Below are positions 16,621-25,280 of a stretch of 64,000 bases of DNA, piece after piece. The DNA is from Desulfomonile tiedjei. GTDB lineage: Bacteria > Desulfobacterota > Desulfomonilia > Desulfomonilales > Desulfomonilaceae. Every line of letters starts with the position of its first letter. The stretch's first letter is position 1. The stretch spans positions 203,000 to 266,999 of the forward strand of contig JACRDF010000031.1 in the NCBI GenBank assembly GCA_016212925.1, given 5' to 3'. The translations under genes were made by a program, and so were the position numbers. The notes under the pieces are model-generated. The model did no database searches. It saw nothing but the letters and a program-made list of their open reading frames with translations, and had not been told where the DNA came from.

Positions 16621-17625
16621 TTACTCTCCCTTTGTTGCTCTAATAATGGCCTCAACCACTTTATCTAAGTTGAGGGCCTTTAGTGCACGAATGACAGAAC
16701 TTCCTTGCGCGGTTTTTCTAATTATTTGCGTGGCCCTGACACCAGATTCGGTCAATTCCACTCGATGCTCAAAGGAAATATATTTGTGTTTCTCAAGCTC
16801 CTTGGCGGTTTCAATAGGATCGTTGAAATCAGCGGAAGGCACTAAGATGTTTTCTGCTGGGGGATGACCCAATTCCCGGGCTGCGTCATAGATTTGCTTG
16901 GCCAGGTCGCGGTCTTTGCGCCGCGAGATGTCATAAGCCGATAGCACGAGTTCGTCTGTAGGAGGAGCGAAGTACTGATAAAGACGGCTACGCTTCAATA
17001 TTATCTTGATACTCTCATCTGTGTCACTGTTCGCGTGAGCCTTGACGATAGTGGAGAGATCTTCCTTTGCAAAGTCATCGAGACTCAGGAAGCTGGCTCC
17101 AACAGACTGGGCGACGTTTGCCAACTCCTGGTTGGATAGCTGCTCAATTTCCTGGCGCGGCAAAACACAAAACAACTCAATATCGCTGGGCAGCTTATAG
17201 TCAGCCATCCAACCTTGAATTGCTTCAGTACTCGAAATCCCCCGCTTTGCCCATTCTCCAAATGGCAAGCTGTAGCCATAGGCAACGTTATGAAAAAACA
17301 TTATTTCGACTATGAGACCCTCGTGCAGAAGGGCATTCTGCACATCGAGAGCACTTAACAATGCTTGATCCCGCCATTCCTTCATTCGCTGTCGAGGATT
17401 AAGCTCACACTCTACCCCCCGGTCCTTTTCTGCGCCACCAGCTACAAGCAGAATATTTCGATCATTTGAGCCAATAGCTTCAAATTCGTGTCTCAGACCG
17501 GACAAGCCTGAGAACGAGTTTGGCCCCGCGTAAACAAAACCCAAAGCCTCAAGAACATTCCTCAGCAGCGTTCCCTTGCTTTGGTCCCCAAGTCTCAACT
17601 CCCAATATTCATCATACTTCGTCAT
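16621..17625 (-). CDS. Unrecognised 334-aa protein next to the TIR gene
   Basis: I start at ATG 17625, with AAAGGA upstream; a TTG at 17646 would add seven residues. The product is soluble. An N-terminal region (SKGTLLRNVLEALGF, GLSGLRHEFEAIGS..NILLVAGG, RQRMKEWRDQALLSALDVQNAL) has alternating strand/helix character that loosely recalls restriction-like nuclease folds; the last ~70 residues (PIETAKELEKHKYISFEHRVELTESGVRATQII) look like a winged helix. Neither call is firm. It converges on the TIR gene 230 bases away and could be part of the same defence island. Confidence 0.6.
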   Translation of the reverse strand: MTKYDEYWELRLGDQSKGTLLRNVLEALGFVYAGPNSFSGLSGLRHEFEAIGSNDRNILLVAGGAEKDRGVECELNPRQRMKEWRDQALLSALDVQNALLHEGLIVEIMFFHNVAYGYSLPFGEWAKRGISSTEAIQGWMADYKLPSDIELFCVLPRQEIEQLSNQELANVAQSVGASFLSLDDFAKEDLSTIVKAHANSDTDESIKIILKRSRLYQYFAPPTDELVLSAYDISRRKDRDLAKQIYDAARELGHPPAENILVPSADFNDPIETAKELEKHKYISFEHRVELTESGVRATQIIRKTAQGSSVIRALKALNLDKVVEAIIRATKGE

Positions 17626-17715
17626 GGGGATAGTCCTTTTGGCCAATTGTGAGTCTGGATCAGGGTTGGTCTCTGAGGATGCGAATGCAGGTCTTGAAAT
17701 GCAAGACTTCCTCTC

Positions 17716-20046
17716 TTATTCGGGCTCTATTATCTTGACGGGCTCAAAATCCCAGGCGGTTCTTATGCCTGGTTTTTTGTTTTCGATCGCGTCCAGGATT
17801 CTTTCGGGAGTCAAGGGGTAGTGATTGAAGTAAATGCCGAGCGCATTTCCGACTGCGTTGCAATAGGCCTGGGCTGCGGACATGGCTATGGACATGCCGG
17901 CTTCCTTTGCGCCGTACGGGCCGGCCGGATCTATGGTTTCGACGATGATGGAATTGATCTTGGGCATATCGGTTATGATCGGGATCTTGTACTCAAGCAT
18001 GGACGGGTTGAGCAAATGCCCTTGGTTCCAGCGGTGCTCTTCACCCAGCATGCCGCCCTGCCCTCCCATGGCAACTCCGCCCTCGAACTGGCCTTCGACT
18101 ACCATGGGGTTCAGAGCAAAACCGCAATCCTGCGCGGCTGTAACTTCAAGCGCATGCACCTGGCCGGTTTCAGGATCGACCTCCACTTCCGCGACAGTCG
18201 CTCCAAATGAAAACGCCTGCGATAACTGCCCCTTGGGATTGGTAATCCATTCGCGGCGCTGATCCACTTCAGGGGAAAACGCGCCTCGCCCCATGATCGG
18301 GCGGCCCATTATCAAGGCTTTCCGGACGACCTTCTCGATGGGAATGCCCACATCCGGCGCGCCTTTGACGTATATTTTCCTGTTCCGGGCCACCAGGTCC
18401 GCGGGATCTGCTTCAAGCATGTCCGATGCCACTTCGAATAGCTGCTCCCTGGCATCGGAAGCCGCTGCTTTCACCGCATTCCCTCCGCCGAAGGTCGAAA
18501 TCATGGAGTAAGATCCAGCGTCAGTCGGGGTCACTTCGGTGTCCGCGGAGATCAGCCTTATGTCTTCCAAAGGCAGGCCCAACTCCTCAGCGGCTATCTG
18601 CACCAACATGTTGTCGTTGCCCTGACCATTGTCCACTACACCGGAAATCACGGTGGCCCCACCGTCCTCGTGGAACTTGATAAAAGCCTGGGAACCGCCT
18701 CGAATACCCAGTGGGAAGCCCGTCTGCACCGAATTCAATCCCATTCCGATGCCGTGATTGGGCTTTTGATCTTTCAATTTCTCCAGCAGTTTGCTCTTTT
18801 CCGCTGTCTTTTCTATGCATTCCACCAGGCCGCAACTGGCAACGTAAGACCCTGTGGGCGTCGTTTCACCAGGACGGCGAGCGTTCCTCAGCCGAATGGT
18901 CACCGGATCGATTCCAAGCTCTTCCGCGATCATGTCGAGCTGAGTGTCAATCCCGCACGCGAAGGACCGGCCGTGGATGCGGATCATCCCTCTCACGGGT
19001 TTGTTCGTATAGATGCGGTATCCGTGAAATCTGACGTTATCCATGCGATAGGTCTGCTCATGACACAGAAACGGCACCGAGGTGGCAATAGGCCCTGTGC
19101 TGGAGTAAGCCCCTCCGTCCAAGTAACTGACAATGTCTCGCGCCAACACTGTGCCGTCCTTGCCCACGCCGGTCTTGATCGTGGTTATCATCGCGTGACC
19201 CATGCGAGTGGCAATGGAGTTTTCTTCCCGCGAATAAACAACCTTGACCGGCCGTTCGCTTCTGAGACTGAGCAGACAAGTAATGAACTCAGCCGGGAAG
19301 ACATCCGACCGGCCTCCAAAGGCCCCTCCGATAGTGATTTTTCTCACATTCACTTTCGACAGAGGCAGCTTCAGTGCATTCGATAAGGCCTTGGCCTTGG
19401 TGTGCGGCGAAGCGTTCGGCATCCAGATTTCGATAGACCCGTCTGAATGGCTATTGGCCACCACCGCATACGGCTCGGTCATGAAGTAAGAGTCTTCCTC
19501 AGCCACAAACGTGTCTTCCCGCACAAGCGCACAATCCCGGAACGCGGAATCCACATCTCCAACGTCGATCTTCACGCTGACATTGATGTTTCGAGCGCGG
19601 TCCTCATGTATAAGAGGCGCGTCCTGCGCTATTGCGGAATAGCAGTCGAAAACAGCCGGCAGTTCCTCGTATTCGACTTGGATAAGATTAAGCGCTTCGA
19701 GTGCGGTGTCTTCATCTACGGCAGCCACCGCGGCCACTTCGTCCCCCACGTACCGGACTTTGTCAACGCACAGCAATTGCTGATCTCGGGTGTACCGGAA
19801 CACGCCCCATTTTTCGCCTGCCGTATCGCTGCCGGTCACCACAGCATGCACCCCACGCAGCTTCTTTGCCCGCGACACGTCCACGTTGAGAATCCTGGCA
19901 TGAGGCAAGGGACTCCGCAGGATTTTACCAACCAACATTCTGGGCAGACTGATGTCCGCTGTGAAAACCGCTTCTCCCGTGACCTTGGCGCGGGCATCCA
20001 CGCGGGGAACGCTCTTCCCGATATAACTGAATTCCTCTTCAGCCAA
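17716..20046 (-). CDS. Molybdenum hydroxylase large subunit (4-hydroxybenzoyl-CoA reductase/xanthine dehydrogenase family)
   Basis: I choose TTG at 20046, six bases after GGAGGTG; GTG at 20055 is the alternative. The 776-aa product fits HcrA/HbaC-type large subunits (~770 aa). It has the N-terminal domain (IGKSVPRVDARAKVTGEAVFTADI), the GGAFGGRSD molybdopterin motif, VDNGQGNDNMLVQIAAEELGLP, and DAGSYSMISTFGGGNAV. The C-terminal active-site loop reads GPYGAKEAGMSIAM: the Glu normally found four residues after the Lys (GAKxxxE) is Met here. The 2Fe-2S and FAD/4Fe-4S subunits lie upstream on the same strand in the order FAD, 2Fe-2S, Mo, separated by palindromic repeats. It hydroxylates or dehydroxylates an aromatic or heterocyclic substrate. 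Confidence 0.88.
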   Translation of the reverse strand: MAEEEFSYIGKSVPRVDARAKVTGEAVFTADISLPRMLVGKILRSPLPHARILNVDVSRAKKLRGVHAVVTGSDTAGEKWGVFRYTRDQQLLCVDKVRYVGDEVAAVAAVDEDTALEALNLIQVEYEELPAVFDCYSAIAQDAPLIHEDRARNINVSVKIDVGDVDSAFRDCALVREDTFVAEEDSYFMTEPYAVVANSHSDGSIEIWMPNASPHTKAKALSNALKLPLSKVNVRKITIGGAFGGRSDVFPAEFITCLLSLRSERPVKVVYSREENSIATRMGHAMITTIKTGVGKDGTVLARDIVSYLDGGAYSSTGPIATSVPFLCHEQTYRMDNVRFHGYRIYTNKPVRGMIRIHGRSFACGIDTQLDMIAEELGIDPVTIRLRNARRPGETTPTGSYVASCGLVECIEKTAEKSKLLEKLKDQKPNHGIGMGLNSVQTGFPLGIRGGSQAFIKFHEDGGATVISGVVDNGQGNDNMLVQIAAEELGLPLEDIRLISADTEVTPTDAGSYSMISTFGGGNAVKAAASDAREQLFEVASDMLEADPADLVARNRKIYVKGAPDVGIPIEKVVRKALIMGRPIMGRGAFSPEVDQRREWITNPKGQLSQAFSFGATVAEVEVDPETGQVHALEVTAAQDCGFALNPMVVEGQFEGGVAMGGQGGMLGEEHRWNQGHLLNPSMLEYKIPIITDMPKINSIIVETIDPAGPYGAKEAGMSIAMSAAQAYCNAVGNALGIYFNHYPLTPERILDAIENKKPGIRTAWDFEPVKIIEPE

Positions 20047-20070
20047 GATGCTCACCTCCAAGGGGAATTC

Positions 20071-20129
20071 GTGGGGAGAACCTTTTTGTAAAAAGGTTCC
20101 TCCCCACACCCCTCTCCAAAAACTTCTAT
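20071..20129. repeat. Palindromic repeat family A, copy 3
   Basis: GTGGGGAGAACCTTTTT and AAAAAGGTTCCTCCCCAC are inverted around GT (20071-20107), followed by ACCCCTCTCCAAAAACTTCT. It lies between the 2Fe-2S and molybdenum-subunit genes of one operon, only 25 bases before the latter's start. Confidence 0.85.
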
Positions 20130-20252
20130 ATCATGTCCGCTGGCCGATTTCCGCTGGTAGCGGGAGCCGGCCAGCGGGCAAGTTATCGAACTTCTTGAAA
20201 GGGGCACGGGGGAAACGTTTTCCATAAAGGAGTCCCCGTGGCGGAACTTGGG

Positions 20253-20738
20253 TTAATCGCCCTCCGCCGTGGTTATCACGCCTGACGCCGAACGCACCGC
20301 GTCCAGGATTTTGGAATATCCCGTGCACCTGCAGAAATTGCCAGCCAGGGCTGTTTTGATCTGGTCATCCGTTGGGTGGCTGTTGCGATCGAGAAGGGCT
20401 TTCGCGGACAAAATCATTCCCGGCGTGCAAAAGCCGCATTGAACTGCACCCTTTTCGACAAAGGCCTCTTGAACGGGATGCAGCTTGCCCTCCTGAGCCA
20501 GGCCTTCAATGGTTGTTATGGAAGCGCCTTCCGCTTCCAGCGCAAGCGTGATGCAAGACCTGATGGGCTGCCCGTCCATGAGCACGGTACATGCCCCGCA
20601 AACCCCTTCAGAACAGCCCTCCTTCACGCCGTACAACCCTAGATGTTCTCGTAAGACCTCAAGGAGCGTGGCATTGGACGCGACCGCCACATCAACGACG
20701 TCTCCGTTCACCGTCAAGCTCAAGAGCTGCTTCTTCAT
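20253..20738 (-). CDS. 2Fe-2S subunit of the molybdenum hydroxylase
   Basis: A 161-aa protein from ATG 20738. It has both cluster motifs of the family: the plant-ferredoxin type GCSEGVCGACTVLMDG with a later Cys (RSC), and the C-terminal pair CGFCTPGMI and FCRCTGYSKI. Electrons pass through it between the molybdenum site and the FAD subunit. Length matches HcrC/HbaB-type gamma subunits. It sits between the FAD and Mo subunit genes, same strand. Confidence 0.93.
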   Translation of the reverse strand: MKKQLLSLTVNGDVVDVAVASNATLLEVLREHLGLYGVKEGCSEGVCGACTVLMDGQPIRSCITLALEAEGASITTIEGLAQEGKLHPVQEAFVEKGAVQCGFCTPGMILSAKALLDRNSHPTDDQIKTALAGNFCRCTGYSKILDAVRSASGVITTAEGD

Positions 20739-20881
20739 TTTCCGCCTTTTATCACTGGTAGAGCACGGATGAGCTTCGCACATCCGTGGCACCATTCCAA
20801 AGTGCCGGTTTATTGGCTCCAGTTTGAGGTTACTGCCAGACTACTTCATTCATCGTCATATCTTACGGAATGAATGAGAGT

Positions 20882-20934
20882 TTTTGGAAGGGGGGTGCGG
20901 GGGGAAACTTTTTTGCAAAAAAGTTTCCCCCCGC
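20882..20934. repeat. Palindromic repeat family A, copy 4
   Basis: GCGGGGGGAAACTTTTTT and its complement are joined by GC (perfect inverted repeat 20897-20934), with GTTTTTGGAAGGGGGGT to the left. It lies between the FAD-subunit and 2Fe-2S-subunit genes, directly after the FAD gene's stop. Confidence 0.85.
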
Positions 20935-20959
20935 AATGCACTAGCTTCTTTTCCCCTCC

Positions 20960-21949
20960 CTACAACCCCAATGCTTCTTTCACAGCGCGGCGTACCGTCA
21001 CCGCTGCCATTTTTATTCGGTAGTCTTTTGAGGCAGCGGCATTGTCCACGATGGCGCCTTCGGCTGCCTTCAGCGCGATGTTGCCCGCCAGCTCGATCAT
21101 TTCAAGATCGGGCGTTTGCCCTTTGATGACGGACTCCGCTTCCTTCAGGATGATCGGCGCAGGGCCCGCGGCGGAAAGAACAACACGGAAGCTTTCAACC
21201 CTGCCCTTGTCCATGATCGCCACTGCGGCCGCATTCACCGTAGGGAAATCTACAGCGGACCTGAAGCTGAGCCTTTGATAAGACCCCGAAATAGGTGCCC
21301 AGGGAATAGGTAGCCGTATCTCGGTGACGATCTCTTCAGGCGCAAGGTTGAACGGGCTTTCTCCCTTTGCCGTGAAGAACTCGCTGACAGGCATGGATCT
21401 CTTGCCACCGATTCCTGCGATGGTCAGTTGCGCGGAGAGAGCCACCAAGACAGGCACTGTGTCAGCCGAACATACGGAATTGCAGGACTCTGATCCCTTC
21501 AAAGCCAGGCAATCCTTGCCGCCGGTACGGTGGCACTTGTCTTTTCCGCTTCGCCAGAAAAGGCTCTGATTGTAAAGGATACACCTGGGTTGGAGGCAAA
21601 GATTGCCGCCGATTGTGCCTCTGAAATGTTGAATACCTATTGCGCCGATTGATCCTATTGCCTTGACCAGGAGCGGAAAATGCTTCTTGATGGCCTCATT
21701 GTCTGCTGTCTCCATCAGCGAGGTCCCGGCTTTGACGACCACGGCATCGGGCTTCGCTTCTATTCCTGACATCTCTTTAATATTCTTGAGGCTGATGACC
21801 GCTGCCGGCGAAGAGAGTCGCTGTTTCAGGTTCACAATGAGTTCGGTTCCACCGGCAAGGATCGAAGCCGATGTTCCTAGTTCATTCTTGATCCTGAGGG
21901 CCTCGGCAAGACTGCCGGGCGCATGGTAGGCAAAGGCGGGCAAACGCAT
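20960..21949 (-). CDS. FAD subunit with extra 4Fe-4S loop, 4-hydroxybenzoyl-CoA reductase beta type
   Basis: ATG 21949 has GGAG five bases upstream, giving 329 aa. The N-terminal FAD-binding motifs ASILAGGTELI and IGGNLCLQPRC are present. An insertion carries four Cys at residues 123, 139, 147 and 156 (C-x15-C-x7-C-x8-C). This spacing is the same as I recall for the 4Fe-4S ligands of 4-hydroxybenzoyl-CoA reductase beta subunits, and ordinary xanthine dehydrogenases lack the loop. It is therefore the best evidence that this operon encodes a reductive dehydroxylase of aromatic CoA esters. It is the first gene of the three-subunit operon. Confidence 0.9.
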   Translation of the reverse strand: MRLPAFAYHAPGSLAEALRIKNELGTSASILAGGTELIVNLKQRLSSPAAVISLKNIKEMSGIEAKPDAVVVKAGTSLMETADNEAIKKHFPLLVKAIGSIGAIGIQHFRGTIGGNLCLQPRCILYNQSLFWRSGKDKCHRTGGKDCLALKGSESCNSVCSADTVPVLVALSAQLTIAGIGGKRSMPVSEFFTAKGESPFNLAPEEIVTEIRLPIPWAPISGSYQRLSFRSAVDFPTVNAAAVAIMDKGRVESFRVVLSAAGPAPIILKEAESVIKGQTPDLEMIELAGNIALKAAEGAIVDNAAASKDYRIKMAAVTVRRAVKEALGL

Positions 21950-22247
21950 CTGAACTCCGTTCAAAAGGGGGAATTTACGGGTGCCCTCGGCGGGCGGCCA
22001 TATCTTCCTTCGAGTCGCCAGGTTTTGGACACCGACTGCGCGGGCCTAAAAAGGCATTGTCGGCCTGCGTGCAGCAGTTTTCTACAAAAAGGTCTCCCAG
22101 CAATTTACTCCTTGGAATGCACCCTTGACACGATTGTGGTTATCGGATTAATTGATTACAAAGGACCAAAGTCCTTTTCAAGCCCCATCATAGGCACTGA
22201 AAAAAACGCTGTCAACACTATTGTCCCCTTGAAGGAGAGCTGAACGT

Positions 22248-23441
22248 ATGGATCTATTCAGAAGTATCAAGGTGCTATCCCTGGAGCAGGCAACGGTGTT
22301 GCCTTATCTTACTTATCGGCTCGCAATGGATGGCTGCCGAGTAATAAGGCTTGAGCATCCGGTTTTCGGCGATCCCAATCGTATGGTCGGCGAGCCTTTC
22401 CTGCCTGGCGAGGACCGCATGAACAGCTATTTCATGGCCATAAATGCAGGCAAAGAGGCGATTACTCTCAACCTGGGTGAACCCAAGGGCAGGGAGATAC
22501 TCCTGCGTGTGATTCGTGACCTTGGAATCGACATCTTCGCCACCAATCAGCTCCCAAAGAATTATACAAAGCTCGGGATAGACTATGACACATTGAAAGG
22601 TGTCAAAAAGGACATTATCTGGTTGGGTATCACCGGCTTCGGGCCCGATAGCAACGAAGCCGCATACGATCCGATCCTGCAAGCTCGCGGCGGGTTGATG
22701 GAGCTTACCGGCGAAAAGAGCGGCACGCCCCAGGTGACCGGCATTCCTTTGCCCGATATGGGAACAAGCGAACACTGCTACGGCTTAGTCATGAAAGCCC
22801 TTTTCAAGAAAGCCATGACCGGTGAAGGTTCCAGAATAGATATGTCCATGCTGGATAGCACAACGTCATGGCTGACGGTTCCGATCACCATGACCTGTTC
22901 TTTCGGCAAGAAGATCTCCCGCCGGGGAAACACCCACGAATTCTTCGCTCCTGTGTCGGTCTATCCGACCTCGGACGGTTACGTGTATATCGCCGTAGGC
23001 AATGACAAACAATTCCAGGCACTCGCAGCCCTATCCGAGTTCTCGGCTCTCAACCGTGAGGATTACAAGAAGAATGCCGGACGCATAGGGGATGTGGCCA
23101 ACCTCAATCAGACGATCTCCGACATCACGAGCACCATGACTACAGCCGGATTAGTGAGTGTGATGAACAGCATCGGTGTGGCTGCTGCCAAGATCAACAC
23201 CGTCGCTGAGGTTGCAAATGACCCCATAGTGGCGGGAAAGTTGCTAAAGGCAAAAGACCACAAGACAGGCTTCGAGCTGACCCTCGCTCCCGCGCCGACT
23301 TCGACTTCGTTCCTTGAGTCCAACGAGCGCCGGCTTTCGTTCCCGCCTCGCTTTGGCGAACACAATGAAGCGATACTCGGAAAGGAACTGGGCATGTCAA
23401 GCAGCGAATTGGGTTCTCTGAAGGCGGACGGGATAATATGA
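22248..23441 (+). CDS. CaiB/BaiF family (class III) CoA-transferase
   Basis: A 397-aa protein with the family N-terminus (IKVLSLEQATVLPYLTYRLAMDGCRVIRLEHP), LNLGEPKGREILLRVI, GITGFGPDS and YDPILQARGGLM, and Asp170 in GIPLPDMGTS, the expected catalytic aspartate that carries CoA. It should move CoA between two carboxylic acids. GGAGAG lies before the ATG. It is divergent from the molybdenum-hydroxylase operon and followed by an acyl-CoA dehydrogenase, so a role in the same aromatic-acid route is likely but not shown. Confidence 0.9.
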   Translation: MDLFRSIKVLSLEQATVLPYLTYRLAMDGCRVIRLEHPVFGDPNRMVGEPFLPGEDRMNSYFMAINAGKEAITLNLGEPKGREILLRVIRDLGIDIFATNQLPKNYTKLGIDYDTLKGVKKDIIWLGITGFGPDSNEAAYDPILQARGGLMELTGEKSGTPQVTGIPLPDMGTSEHCYGLVMKALFKKAMTGEGSRIDMSMLDSTTSWLTVPITMTCSFGKKISRRGNTHEFFAPVSVYPTSDGYVYIAVGNDKQFQALAALSEFSALNREDYKKNAGRIGDVANLNQTISDITSTMTTAGLVSVMNSIGVAAAKINTVAEVANDPIVAGKLLKAKDHKTGFELTLAPAPTSTSFLESNERRLSFPPRFGEHNEAILGKELGMSSSELGSLKADGII

Positions 23442-23540
23442 AGAGGAAGATTTGCGGGGAGACCCTTTTTGCATGCGGACTTGTTTCCTTGGGCGAGAGT
23501 GAGGCTGTCATTGCAAGGGCGTAGCCGAAGCCATCTCCAC

Positions 23541-23597
23541 GGTGGGACAGGCGTCTCGCCTGTCTGTTGGAATGACGGGCAAGATGCCCGTCCCACC
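23541..23597. repeat. Dispersed GGTGGGACAGG...CCGTCCCACC repeat
   Basis: The ends GGTGGGAC and GTCCCACC are inverted, and inside are ACAGGCG/CGCCTGT and GACGGGCA/TGCCCGTC hairpins. A partial family A repeat (TGCGGGGAGACCCTTTTTTGCA) lies just left at about 23451. Both fill the gap between the CoA-transferase and acyl-CoA dehydrogenase genes. Confidence 0.7.
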
Positions 23598-23712
23598 AAA
23601 GATGAGAATGCTTTCCCGCGGGACGCGGGATTCCAATCCTCGCAATGAGCGTGGTCCCGTGAGTTGCTTCTTTGTCAACGGTTTAGTTGCGTCTGCTTAT
23701 AAGGACATGTTT

Positions 23713-24906
23713 ATGGACAATCGCCACCTAGTCTGGCCGTTTTTTGATACGTTCCACCGAACGTTTGCGAGGGACTTCGCTCAGTGGGTAGCGTCCGAAC
23801 TGCCTAGGTACGATGATGACGATGGGGGCGATGGAAAAGCAGCGCGAGAAATTTTTTGTAGGTTGGGGGCTGATAAGTGGCTTGAACACTCAATCCCTCG
23901 AAACCACGGCGCACGGGGAGATAAGCACGATCTCCGCACTATCTGCCTGATGCGGGAGACCCTCGGATACAGGTCGGGTATTGCGGACGTGGCGTTCTCT
24001 GAGCCCTGGCTTGGCATCATGCCTATTGCGCTTTTCGGCTCTGGGCATGTGCAGGAAGACTTGCTACCAGGGTATCTGCGGGGCGAGATGCTTCCTGCTT
24101 TCGCTCTCTCTGAACCAGGGGCCGGCTCCGATGCCGCGGCTATTGAAACGCAAGCGCATTTGGATGGCGCCCACTACATCATTAACGGTTGCAAGACCTG
24201 GACCTCAAACTCCGGACTCGCTGACGTTTATGTGGTTTTCGCACGAACCGGCGAGGCTCCGAATGCGGACAGCATCTCCGCCTTTGTCGTGGATGGGAGA
24301 CTTCCCGGCATCACGTTGGAGGAACGCCTTGGCGTCCTCTCACCACATACCGTCGGGACCCTTCATTTTGACAACGTTCGTGTTCCCGCCGACCGACTCC
24401 TGGGCGAACCCGGCCAGGGCTTCAAAATCGCCATGTCGGTGCTTGAACTTTTTCGCCCTACCGTGGGCGCGGCCACCCTGGGTTTTGCCCGCCGCGCTAT
24501 GGAAGAAGCCACGGAGCGAAGCATGGAGCGGGTTGCCTTCAAGAAGCCGATCTGCGAGCATCAACTTGTACAGGCGAAACTGGCTGACATGGCTGTAAAG
24601 GTGGATGCCTCAGCTCTGCTGGTGTATCGTGCCTCCTGGATGCATGATTTTGGTGAGTCACGCATCACCCGAGAGGCTGCGATTGCCAAGTTGCACGCAA
24701 CCGAAGCGGCCCAAGAGGTTGTTGATCAAGCGCTGCAAATATTTGGGGGATTAGGGGTGGTGAAAGGCATGGTGGTGGAACGTCTTTATCGCCATGTTCG
24801 GGCCTTTCGCATCTTTGATGGTACGAGCGAGATTCAAAAACTGATTATCGCCAAGGACATGCTCCGAGAGCATAGGCGAGATAAAGGAACGAGCAACAGG
24901 CAGTGA
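23713..24906 (+). CDS. Acyl-CoA dehydrogenase
   Basis: ATG 23713 lies seven bases after AAGGA; the open frame begins earlier but contains repeat sequence. The 397-aa product has the family motifs [13 protein letters not shown] and [18 protein letters not shown] in the FAD/substrate region, the C-terminal helical domain ([11 protein letters not shown]), and [14 protein letters not shown] near the end. At the usual catalytic Glu position (YEGT in many members) it has Asp (FDGT, about residue 369), a change also known in some other branches. It oxidises an acyl-CoA alpha/beta bond, passing electrons to ETF. The substrate is unknown. Confidence 0.9.
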   Translation: MDNRHLVWPFFDTFHRTFARDFAQWVASELPRYDDDDGGDGKAAREIFCRLGADKWLEHSIPRNHGARGDKHDLRTICLMRETLGYRSGIADVAFSEPWLGIMPIALFGSGHVQEDLLPGYLRGEMLPAFALSEPGAGSDAAAIETQAHLDGAHYIINGCKTWTSNSGLADVYVVFARTGEAPNADSISAFVVDGRLPGITLEERLGVLSPHTVGTLHFDNVRVPADRLLGEPGQGFKIAMSVLELFRPTVGAATLGFARRAMEEATERSMERVAFKKPICEHQLVQAKLADMAVKVDASALLVYRASWMHDFGESRITREAAIAKLHATEAAQEVVDQALQIFGGLGVVKGMVVERLYRHVRAFRIFDGTSEIQKLIIAKDMLREHRRDKGTSNRQ

Positions 24907-24965
24907 TTTACACCTGGTTCCCAGGCGGAGCCTCATGGGCGCCAACTTGAGGGACGTCCTCCCCA

Positions 24966-25173
24966 GTGTTCCGGAGGAACACCTGAGAGTAGGCCGGCGA
25001 TTTATCGCCGGCTTAGGCACAAATCAAAAAAATTCTTTAGTCCCGGTAGGGACGACCGATCGGTAAGCTTCCTCAATAACTTCTTCGGCCGTCCCTCTGG
25101 GACTACGGGTCTCTTTGACGGCTTTCCCGGCGATGAATCGCCGGGCTACTTTCGTCTCGTCCCTCTGGGACGA
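24966..25173. repeat. Cluster of short palindromes (GTCCC/GGGAC, CGGCGAT/ATCGCCG)
   Basis: In about 200 bases there are GTGTTCC/GGAACAC (24966-24982), GCCGGCGA/TCGCCGGC (24993-25012), GTCCC/GGGAC (25040-25053 and 25091-25103), CCCGGCGAT/ATCGCCGGG (25126-25145) and TCGTCCC/GGGACGA (25157-25173). The pattern of alternating units suggests one composite dispersed repeat. No gene is visible between 24907 and 25280. Confidence 0.65.
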
Positions 25174-25280
25174 AAACGGTTAGGCACTGAGGTTAGCGCC
25201 TATGAGGCGGCGCCTAGGAAATAGGCGCAACGGAACTACGTGAAAAAGTGCAATTCGTATTTAGCCAAAGGTGAACAAAC

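Noticed and set aside
18670..19386. 238-codon frame opposite the molybdenum-subunit gene
   Set aside because: Antisense shadow of a well-supported gene with high GC third positions.
24966..25173. CRISPR-like look of repeated short palindromes
   Set aside because: Units differ, spacing is irregular and there is no constant repeat with unique spacers, nor any cas gene.
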